Translations under genes and position numbers: made by a program
Shown: positions 7,650 through 13,726 of the stretch, one piece after another
Position numbering within the stretch: the stretch's first letter is position 1
How the letters are laid out: each line of letters begins with the position of its first letter
Assembly (NCBI GenBank): GCA_045579055.1
Contig: JAZNLK010000114.1
Span: 1 to 23,765, forward strand
Direction: 5' to 3'
Origin: SIG440 sp045579055
GTDB taxonomy: Bacteria > Bacillota > Clostridia > Monoglobales > Monoglobaceae
Length of the DNA stretch: 23,765 nt
The notes under the pieces: generated by a model
What the model was told of the DNA's origin: nothing
The model's input: the letters and a program-made list of their open reading frames with translations, nothing else
The model's database searches: none

Positions 7650-7824
7650 AGCCTTTCCGCCCACAAATTAATTATTTAAAATCTCCTGCTCCTTATTTGT
7701 GGGCGAGATAAGGCGTATAATGGAGATTACGCACATCGTCGTTTTGCACGAAGTGCGAAAATTTCGACGGTGCAATTTAAATCATGTGGATAACGTGATT
7801 TCACGTTACCCCTCCATCGTATGT
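7640..7824 (-). promoter_or_regulatory. Structured leader / palindromic element upstream of the serine hydrolase
   Basis: Three nested structures fill this gene-poor stretch. (1) An imperfect inverted repeat, 7640-7668 against 7695-7729, shares ATTTGTGGGCG, AAGGC and TGGAGATTA in order with small gaps. (2) A hairpin at 7731-7773 has paired GCAC/GTGC, CGTCG/CGACG, TTTT/AAAA and GCAC/GTGC around a GAA loop. (3) A hairpin at 7788-7810 has an 8-bp stem TAACGTGA/TCACGTTA. The last two are enclosed by a partial stem, 7714-7725 with 7812-7823 (TGGAG/CTCCA core plus wobble pairs). As RNA on the minus strand this would be the hydrolase leader, and the start codon region lies in one arm. It may be a regulatory RNA or an interspersed palindromic repeat; I do not recognise a named family. 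Confidence 0.6.
7727..7804 (-). CDS. Possible 25-residue leader peptide
   Basis: On the minus strand GGAGGGG is followed after 4 bases by GTG and 25 codons to TAA. The product begins VKSRYPHDLNCTVEIF and ends in a basic run with RAKRRCA. It lies wholly within the hairpin-rich leader of the serine hydrolase, about 17 bases from the predicted transcript start, and its codons cover both hairpins. The ribosome site is good but the peptide resembles nothing I know. If the leader is an interspersed repeat, the frame may be accidental. Confidence 0.35.
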   Translation of the reverse strand: MKSRYPHDLNCTVEIFALRAKRRCA

Positions 7825-7827
7825 AAC

Positions 7828-7856
7828 ATTATATCATATTCATGGCAAAAAAGCAA
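7828..7856 (-). promoter_or_regulatory. Sigma-A promoter of the serine hydrolase leader
   Basis: Minus strand TTGCTT (7856-7851), 17-base spacer, TATAAT (7833-7828). Start would be near 7821, giving about 170 nt of leader before the ATG at 7649. Confidence 0.7.
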
Positions 7857-8024
7857 ATTTTTTATATAACAACAAGCATCTGTGCTAATTTTTTTCAGAA
7901 GAAAATCCCCTGTATTTCCAAGAATAATCCAAGAAAAACAGAGGAAATCTATATAATATTAACCATAGTTTTTGTAACCGGAAGTCAGCAAAGGCATATA
8001 CTCCTAATATAAGGAGGAACCATT
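7857..8024. other. AT-rich intergenic stretch before the GT2-like gene
   Basis: No gene seen. It holds a weak hairpin with a T-run (AGCA/TGCT then seven T, near 7875-7897). It also holds an imperfect hairpin, 7907-7918 with 7933-7944 (CCCCTGTATTTC against GAAAAACAGAGG), and a TATAAT at 7952-7957 without a convincing -35. TATACT lies near 7998-8003, 19 bases after TTGTAA. The promoter of the downstream gene is therefore uncertain. AAGGAGG precedes its ATG. Confidence 0.4.
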
Positions 8025-8366
8025 ATGCAGAACTTTTTTCTTTTTATTTTAGTTATAATTCCTTTAATAATAATTTATGGACTGATTACTCTGACGAAAA
8101 AAACCGACAAACAACTGCCGACGCATAAACCACACACAGAATATAGGATACTACCCGTCAAGAACAGCGAAGATACAATCGAAGGAACAATTCGTTCAGC
8201 TGCCTGGCACAATTTAACGTTTTTCGGAGAAATACCTACTCTTATCGTTCTTGATCTGGATTCCTGTGACAACACTCTTTCGATTTTGAAGAGGCTATCA
8301 AAAGAATACACGTTTCTTCACCCAATGAGCAAATCAGAGTACATCAGATTCATATCTGATATGTAG
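8025..8366 (+). CDS. Membrane-anchored protein with a partial GT2-like domain
   Basis: A 113-residue protein with one N-terminal membrane helix (about residues 3-23), a short polar linker, and a domain of about 75 residues. The pattern VKNSEDTIEGTIRSAAW (about 45-61), LIVLDLDSCDNTLSILKRLSKEY (about 74-96) resembles the first half of a family 2 glycosyltransferase. There, V-x-N-x-E-x-x-I and (V/D)D-x-(S)-x-D-x-T hold the nucleotide sugar. The second half, with the DxD metal site and catalytic base, is absent, so transferase activity is unlikely. The ribosome site AAGGAGG is strong. The stop codon at 8366 is one base from the stop of the convergent small gene at 8368, so the two transcripts may overlap. 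Resemblance is by eye; function unknown. Confidence 0.65.
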   Translation: MQNFFLFILVIIPLIIIYGLITLTKKTDKQLPTHKPHTEYRILPVKNSEDTIEGTIRSAAWHNLTFFGEIPTLIVLDLDSCDNTLSILKRLSKEYTFLHPMSKSEYIRFISDM

Positions 8367-8367
8367 T

Positions 8368-8496
8368 TTAGATGAACACACTAAAAACAATCGCACTTGT
8401 TATATCACCGTTTTCTGCAATTGCTCCAATGGCAAGAACCGAAAGAATATACATTGCCTTGAAAAACTTTCTTTTATTGAACTTTACTTTTGTCAT
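8368..8496 (-). CDS. Small 42-residue basic/hydrophobic peptide
   Basis: The ATG at 8496 is preceded by AAGGAAGGG at about 8 bases, and the frame ends with TAA at 8370-8368. The product has a basic start (MTKVKFNKRKFFK), a hydrophobic stretch AMYILSVLAIGAIA at 14-27, an ENGD turn, then a second hydrophobic stretch to the C-terminus, so it could be a hairpin or single-pass membrane peptide. It is read from a near-perfect promoter (8570-8598) whose spacer contains a CGAAAC half site, divergent from an HTH-S24 repressor. Size, charge and control recall damage-induced membrane peptides such as TisB, but no homology is claimed. A plus-strand frame over the same bases (8372-8560) lacks a ribosome site and is judged a shadow. 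Confidence 0.65.
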   Translation of the reverse strand: MTKVKFNKRKFFKAMYILSVLAIGAIAENGDITSAIVFSVFI

Positions 8497-8569
8497 AAAA
8501 AACACCCTTCCTTTTTCGCATTCGAAACTTTTTTGTTTGTATTTGTTTCGTTTGTATTAACTTTTCTAA

Positions 8570-8598
8570 ATAATAACACATTTTTGTTTCGTTGTCAA
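8570..8598 (-). promoter_or_regulatory. Sigma-A promoter of the small peptide gene
   Basis: Minus strand TTGACA (8598-8593), 17 bases, TATTAT (8575-8570). A CGAAAC operator half site occupies spacer positions 8591-8586. Start is expected near 8563, giving about 67 nt of leader. Confidence 0.8.
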
Positions 8599-8638
8599 TA
8601 ACTTTTTTAAAAAATTTTCCAACTTCGAAACTTTTTAC

Positions 8639-8667
8639 TTGCATTTTTTTTTAATATATGTTATAGT
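8639..8667 (+). promoter_or_regulatory. Sigma-A promoter of the HTH-S24 repressor
   Basis: TTGCAT (8639-8644), 17 bases, TATAGT (8662-8667). Start near 8674. CGAAAC half sites lie just upstream (8626-8631), and a GAAAC variant lies downstream (8691-8695), consistent with autoregulation. Confidence 0.65.
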
Positions 8668-8719
8668 TAATATATAAAGTTGTGAATTCAGAAACTTTTT
8701 TTAGAAAGGTGCATATAAT

Positions 8720-9373
8720 ATGTATAATTTTGGTGATAAATTAAAAGAATGCAGGAAAGCAAAAAATATGACGCTCGAAGAACTTGCAATGAAATATAAC
8801 AGAAGATTTGACGGAGGCATGAGCAAAGGAACTCTTTCCAAATATGAGAACAACAAACAGGAACCCCTCGTTAGCGTTGTCACAAATCTGACAGAACTTC
8901 TTGACGTTTCTTCCGACTATCTTCTTGGTCGTTCAGACACGCCAAACCTCGACTTTGTCGCAGAAACCGTTACGAATGATAATGTTTATCAAATTCCTGT
9001 TTATAACAGCGTTTCTGCCGGATTAGGTCGCCTCGCCGACGAAACTCCCGATGACTTTGTTCCCACCTTCCTCCCTTACGGTGCGAATCCCGAAAACTAT
9101 ATCCGAGTGAACGTCTCGGGTGACAGTATGTCTCCTTTAATTGATGATGGAAGTCAAATTTTGGTTCGTCTTCAGTCATCTGTCGACAACGGTTCAATTG
9201 CTGTTGTCATGGTCGACGGCGAAGATGCTTTTGTGAAAAAATTCAATTTTGGGCATAACTGGATTGAGCTTGAATCAATCAATCCTTATTATCCCGTCAG
9301 AAAATTCGAAAATTCAGATATCACAAGAGTTTCAGTTCTCGGAGTTGTAAAAGAAGTCACCAAATATCTTTAA
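8720..9373 (+). CDS. HTH-XRE / S24 peptidase repressor (LexA/CI-like)
   Basis: A 217-residue two-domain regulator. Residues 5-70 form a lambda-type HTH with an insert (RRFDGGMSKGTLSKYENNKQEP) and the usual end SDYLLGRSD. Residues about 92-217 are a LexA-type S24 domain with the scissile Ala100-Gly101 in NSVSAGLG, catalytic Ser136 in GDSM, and Lys173 in AFVKK. The Ser-Lys distance of 37 equals that in LexA. All parts needed for RecA-stimulated self-cleavage are present, so it is predicted to release its targets under DNA damage or a similar stress. It is divergent from the 42-residue peptide gene, with CGAAAC operators between. No other phage gene is near, so a prophage remnant seems less likely than a stand-alone stress switch. 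It is followed by a terminator. Confidence 0.9.
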   Translation: MYNFGDKLKECRKAKNMTLEELAMKYNRRFDGGMSKGTLSKYENNKQEPLVSVVTNLTELLDVSSDYLLGRSDTPNLDFVAETVTNDNVYQIPVYNSVSAGLGRLADETPDDFVPTFLPYGANPENYIRVNVSGDSMSPLIDDGSQILVRLQSSVDNGSIAVVMVDGEDAFVKKFNFGHNWIELESINPYYPVRKFENSDITRVSVLGVVKEVTKYL

Positions 9374-9416
9374 TATGCAACAAATCAAGAAGCAGTTTTC
9401 TCAACGGATAAGTTCA

Positions 9417-9456
9417 AAATCCTCATTTTTTCACAAATGAGGATTTATTTTTTACA
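9417..9456 (+). terminator. Intrinsic terminator after the repressor
   Basis: 12-bp stem AAATCCTCATTT / AAATGAGGATTT with a 6-base loop, followed by ATTTATTTTTT-type U-tract. Confidence 0.85.
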
Positions 9457-9513
9457 TTGTTAAATTATTATCAAATTTTAACAATAAATTATTAAAATTT
9501 AAGCTTGAATTTG

Positions 9514-9541
9514 TTGACTTTTTCCCCATATATGGTATAAT
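9514..9541 (+). promoter_or_regulatory. Promoter of the etfB-etfA-dehydrogenase operon
   Basis: TTGACT (9514-9519), 16-base spacer, TATAAT (9536-9541) with an extended TGG just before the -10. The leader is about 70 nt. TTGTTAA/TTAACAA-like half sites lie upstream (9457-9463, 9478-9484) and downstream (9581-9587). Confidence 0.8.
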
Positions 9542-9618
9542 TATATTGTTGATTTGTGTTAAAAACAAAATATATTGATTTTTAACAATCGTTATTATAT
9601 CGAAAGGACAAAGTGAAT

Positions 9619-10410
9619 ATGAACATTATTGTATGTGTAAAGCAAGTTCCCGGCACAAACAAAGTTGCCGTTGATCCTGTTACCGGTGTTCTTATCCGTG
9701 ACGGTGTTGACAGCAAGCTAAATCCCTATGATTTGTTCGCATTGGAAACTGCATTTACTATTGCTGAAGAAACAGACGGATGTGTAAAAACACTTTCTAT
9801 GGGACCTCCGCAGGCAAAAGCGGCTCTTATGGAAACACTCTGGATGGGTGCAAGCGAAGCCGCCCTCCTCTCTGACCGTAAATTTGGCGGTGCCGATGTA
9901 GCCGCAACAAGCAATGCTCTGGCATTGGGTGTTAATCAGATGGGTGACTATGACCTTATTATCTGCGGAAAACAAACCACAGATGGGGATACGGCTCAGG
10001 TTGGTCCTGAACTTGCAGAGCGTCTCGGAATTGAGCATATTGCCAACGTTACCGAAATTATTGCATTGGATAAGGAAAGCATAACTGTTAAAGTTGATCT
10101 TGACCGTGTTCATCAAACGGCAAAAATAAAGTTGCCCTGCCTTCTGACCATCGAAAAAGATGCAAACACTCCACGTCTTCCTTCATACAACAGAAAAAAG
10201 GCTATGAATTGTGCTGAGCTTATCAAAACATACTCCGTTGCAGATCTCCCGGATGCAGACGAAAACACATTGGGACTCAAAGGTTCACCCACACAGGTTG
10301 AACGTATTTTCCCGCCCGAAAAGGATGTTCAGCAAGAAATGCTCAAAGGCTCAGCTGAAGAACTTTCAGAAAAGTTGTACAGTATTATGAAAAACAAGAA
10401 ATTTATTTAA
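9619..10410 (+). CDS. etfB: Electron transfer flavoprotein beta subunit
   Basis: Small Etf subunit, 263 residues. It carries the N-terminal IIVCVKQVPGT typical of EtfB, the nucleotide-contact loop GKQTTDGDTAQVGPELAERLG in the middle, and the IEKDANTPRLPSYNRKKAM recognition loop region. In bifurcating Etf complexes this subunit binds a second FAD and NADH. The neighbouring ferredoxin-type etfA and FAD dehydrogenase make the bifurcating role likely here. ATG 9619 is favoured (GAAAGGA 10 bases upstream) over an in-frame GTG at 9613, which would be too close. First gene of a three-gene operon; etfA follows after 13 bases. Confidence 0.93.
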   Translation: MNIIVCVKQVPGTNKVAVDPVTGVLIRDGVDSKLNPYDLFALETAFTIAEETDGCVKTLSMGPPQAKAALMETLWMGASEAALLSDRKFGGADVAATSNALALGVNQMGDYDLIICGKQTTDGDTAQVGPELAERLGIEHIANVTEIIALDKESITVKVDLDRVHQTAKIKLPCLLTIEKDANTPRLPSYNRKKAMNCAELIKTYSVADLPDADENTLGLKGSPTQVERIFPPEKDVQQEMLKGSAEELSEKLYSIMKNKKFI

Positions 10411-10423
10411 GGAGGCGATATTT

Positions 10424-11617
10424 ATGGGACTTGTTATTCATCAGGAAAAAATTAATGCTGAAGTTGCAGAACAACTCATAAAAATCTGCCCCTTCAATGC
10501 ACTTACATACGAAAACGGAAATATGGCGGTTAATGCAGCTTGCAAGAGCTGTAAGCTCTGCGTAAAAAAAGGTCCGACAGGAGCAATCACCTGGGAAGAA
10601 GAAACCGTAGTTGCAACCGTTGATAAATCACAATGGACAGGTGTTACCGTATTCTGCGAAATAAGTGAAGGAAAAATCCATCCGGTGACACTTGAACTCC
10701 TGGGCAAGGCACAGGAACTTGCAAACGTTATCAAGCATCCGGTATACGGAATCCTTATCGGTCACAACGTTTCCGAATATGCCGAGGAATTATTGCACTA
10801 CGGTGCTGACAAAATTTTCGTCTATGACGATGAAGCATTTGCCGAATTTACTATAACCCCCTACTCTGCTGCATTTTACGATTTTATTGAACAGATAAAG
10901 CCCTCAAGCATTCTCGTTGGCGCAACAAACCTCGGTCGTTCACTTGCACCCAGGGTTGCGGCACGTTGTAACGCCGGATTAACGGCAGACTGTACAATTC
11001 TTCAAATGAAAGAAAATACAGATCTTGTTCAGATTCGTCCCGCTTTCGGTGGAAACATTATGGCACAGATTGTTACCCCCAACGCACGTCCACAGTTCTG
11101 TACAGTGCGCTATAAGATTTTTGCCGCACCGGAACGTTCTGCAGATACAAACGGTATTATAGTGAATATGACCGTTACTGATAAAATGAAAAAGTCAGGC
11201 ACAGAAATTCTCTCATCCGTTCAAAAACCGCATGAAATTGATATTTCTGAAGCAGAAGTTGTTGTAGCCTGCGGAAGAGGTTTCCAAAAAGAAGCTGACC
11301 TTCAAATGGCAAAAGAACTGGCTGATCTTTTGGGTGGACAGCTTGCAGGAACAAGACCTCTTGTTGAAGCAGGATGGATTTCACCAAAACGCCAAATTGG
11401 ACTTTCAGGAAGAACCGTAAAGCCAAAAATCATTATCACTTTGGGTGTTTCAGGTTCTGTTCAGTTTGCGGCAGGTATGAAAGGCAGCGATTACATAGTT
11501 TCAATCAACAATAACCCGGAAGCATCAATTTTTGATGTATCGCATCTCGGTATTATTGGTGACATTTATGAAATCGTCCCGATGCTAATCGAAAAAATCA
11601 AAGGAGGCACACGCTGA
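10424..11617 (+). CDS. etfA: Electron transfer flavoprotein alpha subunit with N-terminal ferredoxin-like domain
   Basis: Large Etf subunit of 397 residues, longer than plain EtfA (about 320) because of an N-terminal domain of about 65 residues. That domain has Cys22 (ICPFNAL), Cys40, Cys43 and Cys46 (CKSCKLC). The place of a fifth cysteine is Gly50, so one [4Fe-4S] cluster is expected. This matches the LctC type of the Acetobacterium lactate dehydrogenase-Etf complex, where the domain passes electrons to or from ferredoxin (family knowledge). The C-terminal FAD domain shows GQLAGTRPLVEAGW, IGLSGRTVKP and INNNPEASIFDVSHLG. The usual Q-H before the A-G-M is Q-F (SVQFAAGM), which may alter flavin potential. 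Its TGA overlaps the next ATG (TGATG), so translation is coupled. Confidence 0.93.
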   Translation: MGLVIHQEKINAEVAEQLIKICPFNALTYENGNMAVNAACKSCKLCVKKGPTGAITWEEETVVATVDKSQWTGVTVFCEISEGKIHPVTLELLGKAQELANVIKHPVYGILIGHNVSEYAEELLHYGADKIFVYDDEAFAEFTITPYSAAFYDFIEQIKPSSILVGATNLGRSLAPRVAARCNAGLTADCTILQMKENTDLVQIRPAFGGNIMAQIVTPNARPQFCTVRYKIFAAPERSADTNGIIVNMTVTDKMKKSGTEILSSVQKPHEIDISEAEVVVACGRGFQKEADLQMAKELADLLGGQLAGTRPLVEAGWISPKRQIGLSGRTVKPKIIITLGVSGSVQFAAGMKGSDYIVSINNNPEASIFDVSHLGIIGDIYEIVPMLIEKIKGGTR

Positions 11618-13008
11618 TGTATAACAAAATTACAACAAAAGATATAGAAAAACTTATCGCAATCACCTCCTCTGACAGAGTGTTCTCAGGCAACCAAATC
11701 AACGAAGACTACAGCCACGACGAACTTGGCGGAATATCAAATATGCCCGAAGTTCTGGTAAAGGCAATGTCAACCGAAGAGATTTCCCAAATTGTTAAAT
11801 ATGCAAATGAAAATAACATGCCAATCGTCGTACGTGGTAGTGGTACCGGTCTTGTTGGTGCGGCAGTTGCACTTCACGGCGGCATAATGATTGAAACAAC
11901 AGGAATGAACAAGATTCTTGAACTTGACGAAGAGAACCTTACGGTTACGGTTCAGCCCGGTGTTTTGCTTATGGAACTTGCAAGTTTTTGCGAAGAACAC
12001 GATTTTCTGTATCCCCCCGATCCCGGTGAAAAGAGTGCCACAATCGGCGGCAACATCAGCACAAATGCAGGTGGTATGAGAGCTGTTAAATATGGCGTAA
12101 CTCGTGATTATGTACGTGCCCTGACCGTGGTTCTTCCTTCCGGCGAGATTATACAATTGGGTGGAAAGGTTGTTAAAAACAGTTCAGGCTATTCGCTCAA
12201 GGATCTTATAATCGGTTCAGAAGGAACTCTCGGCATCATTACGGAAGCTGTTCTCAAGCTGGTTCCTCTACCCAAAATAACAACTTCTTTGCTGGTTCCC
12301 TTTCCATCAATCAGCAAAGCAATCGAAACTGTTCCTCTTCTCATCAAAAGTCGTGCATCACTCACGGCTATTGAGTTTATGGAACAGGGAACAATTCTTT
12401 TCAGCGAGGAATACCTTGGCAAAAACTTCCCCGATAAAAAATCTCCCGCATATCTCATTCTCACAGTGGACGGAAACGAAAAATCTGTTGTGGAATCGGA
12501 AATCGACAGGGTTGCTGAACTCTGCATCGCAGCAGGTGCAACCGATGCACTAATTGTAGACACAGATGAGCGAAAAACCTCTGTTTGGTCAGCTCGCGGT
12601 GCATTTCTTGAAGCAATCAAGGCTTCAACAACCGAAATGGACGAGTGCGACGTTGTTGTTCCCCGAAACAAGGTTGCTGAATTCGTTCTTTATACTCACG
12701 AGGTAGCAAAAGAGCTTAACGTAAGAATCCCCTCCTTCGGACACGCCGGCGACGGAAACCTCCATGTTTATGTCTGCCGTGATGAACTTAGTGAGCAGGA
12801 TTGGAAAAAAACTCTGGCTTCCGCTTTTGATAAGCTGTACAAAAAAGCCCGTGAACTTAATGGTCTTGTATCCGGAGAACATGGTATCGGTTTTGCCAAA
12901 AAGAGTTTCCTTTCAGAAGACTACGGTGAAATCCAGCTTCAGCTTATGCGTGGCATCAAAGCCGCATTCGACCCCAAAAATATTCTTAACCCCGATAAAA
13001 TTATTTAA
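11617..13008 (+). CDS. FAD-linked 2-hydroxyacid (lactate/glycolate) dehydrogenase, LctD/GlcD-like
   Basis: A 463-residue FAD-linked oxidase of the VAO/GlcD family. The PCMH-type FAD domain (about 40-220) has VRGSGTGLVGAAV, PPDPGEKSATIGGNISTNAGG and SEGTLGIITEAVLKLVPLP. The C-terminal half has the substrate/metal motif GHAGDGNLHV and the closing SGEHGIG. With etfB and ferredoxin-type etfA just upstream (one-base overlap) it fits LctD. There, lactate oxidation to pyruvate drives NAD reduction at the cost of reduced ferredoxin (established for Acetobacterium woodii). Lactate is the most likely substrate; glycolate or another 2-hydroxyacid is possible. No lactate permease or racemase gene is present in the window. 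Confidence 0.9.
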   Translation: MYNKITTKDIEKLIAITSSDRVFSGNQINEDYSHDELGGISNMPEVLVKAMSTEEISQIVKYANENNMPIVVRGSGTGLVGAAVALHGGIMIETTGMNKILELDEENLTVTVQPGVLLMELASFCEEHDFLYPPDPGEKSATIGGNISTNAGGMRAVKYGVTRDYVRALTVVLPSGEIIQLGGKVVKNSSGYSLKDLIIGSEGTLGIITEAVLKLVPLPKITTSLLVPFPSISKAIETVPLLIKSRASLTAIEFMEQGTILFSEEYLGKNFPDKKSPAYLILTVDGNEKSVVESEIDRVAELCIAAGATDALIVDTDERKTSVWSARGAFLEAIKASTTEMDECDVVVPRNKVAEFVLYTHEVAKELNVRIPSFGHAGDGNLHVYVCRDELSEQDWKKTLASAFDKLYKKARELNGLVSGEHGIGFAKKSFLSEDYGEIQLQLMRGIKAAFDPKNILNPDKII

Positions 13009-13018
13009 TCTTACACGT

Positions 13019-13058
13019 AAAACGGCTGTGTTCCACTGAACACATCCGTTTTCTTTTC
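13019..13058 (+). terminator. Intrinsic terminator of the etf-dehydrogenase operon
   Basis: AAAACGG-CTGTGTT pairs with AACACA-TCCGTTTT around a CCACTG loop, followed by TCTTTTC. It separates the operon from the convergent lipoprotein gene and may also work weakly on the minus strand. Confidence 0.85.
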
Positions 13059-13082
13059 TACAATTAAAATGCAATAATTACT

Positions 13083-13688
13083 CTATTCTTCTTCTTTATG
13101 ATACGCAGGTAAAGAAGAATATCTTGTGTTTATTCCGCCCTCTGTAATGTCTTTTGTACTGTAAAGAATCTCTTCAAAATATCCATGATCTTCTTCAGAA
13201 AATGTAAAACTCTTCAATGTGAAGCTTGCTCCGGTAGAGACGATTAAATTAATCTGTGGTTTGGCACCATCTGCCATATAATAGTCAGAAACCTCAAAAT
13301 ACGGATAGCCTGCATTAATATACTCTTTCATAAAAAGATAGCTTTCTTTCCTGTCAAGAACATACAGTGCCCAATTCTGACCGTCATTCCAGAGGAATTC
13401 TCCCTCCTCATCGCATTCAACATCTGCAGCCAGAACAACTTCTTCATCAGCTCCGTCCGCATCAATGTCCCCTACATAGCTCTCAACTTTGTACCAGGAG
13501 TATACTTCCTCAGGAATAATAGCGGAACCAATAAGTTTTCTTTCCTTTTGTTCATCCGGATCTGTCTGTGTTGTTTGCTGGTCTCCGGAAGGATTTGTCT
13601 GTTCAATCGGTTTCCCGGATTCTTTTCCACAAGCAGAAACCAGCAGAATAATACCAATCATAACCAAAAACAATTTAAACTTTTTCAC
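13083..13688 (-). CDS. Lipoprotein with a DxDxDG calcium-type motif
   Basis: A 201-residue exported lipoprotein of unknown function. The N-terminus is a lipoprotein signal peptide (VKKFKLF..., hydrophobic core, lipobox LVSAC, lipidated Cys20). A low-complexity Pro/Gln/Thr/Asp linker follows to about residue 50, then a globular part. The stretch GDIDADGADEE (73-83) is a D-x-D-x-D-G-x-D loop like those in FG-GAP/VCBS or dockerin-type calcium sites. The GTG at 13688 is chosen because AAAGGA lies 8 bases upstream and the signal peptide begins exactly there. It starts 38 bases after the clpX stop on the same strand, with no terminator between, so it can be read as the tail of the tig-clpP-clpX operon. 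Confidence 0.75.
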   Translation of the reverse strand: MKKFKLFLVMIGIILLVSACGKESGKPIEQTNPSGDQQTTQTDPDEQKERKLIGSAIIPEEVYSWYKVESYVGDIDADGADEEVVLAADVECDEEGEFLWNDGQNWALYVLDRKESYLFMKEYINAGYPYFEVSDYYMADGAKPQINLIVSTGASFTLKSFTFSEEDHGYFEEILYSTKDITEGGINTRYSSLPAYHKEEE

Positions 13689-13726
13689 AGAAATCAATCC
13701 TTTCGTAAAAAATTCTTTTGCATTGT

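Larger units (their letters stand above)
8523..8695. promoter_or_regulatory. Cluster of CGAAAC half-site operators
   Basis: CGAAAC occurs at 8523-8528 and 8626-8631. Its complement GTTTCG occurs at 8545-8550 and 8586-8591, and GAAAC followed by a T-run is at 8691-8695. Two copies share the longer TTCGAAACTTTTT (8521-8533 and 8624-8636). One site lies in the spacer of the small gene's promoter, two in its leader, and two flank the repressor's promoter. This arrangement suggests that the adjacent S24-type repressor controls both directions. Confidence 0.6.

Noticed and set aside
8372..8560. 62-codon plus-strand frame
   Set aside because: No ribosome site; it runs through operators. The minus strand has a supported small gene and promoter over the same bases.
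8720..9373. Calling the S24 repressor LexA itself
   Set aside because: LexA has a winged-helix N-terminus; this protein has an XRE-type HTH with SDYLLGRS, and the operators are not the clostridial LexA box.
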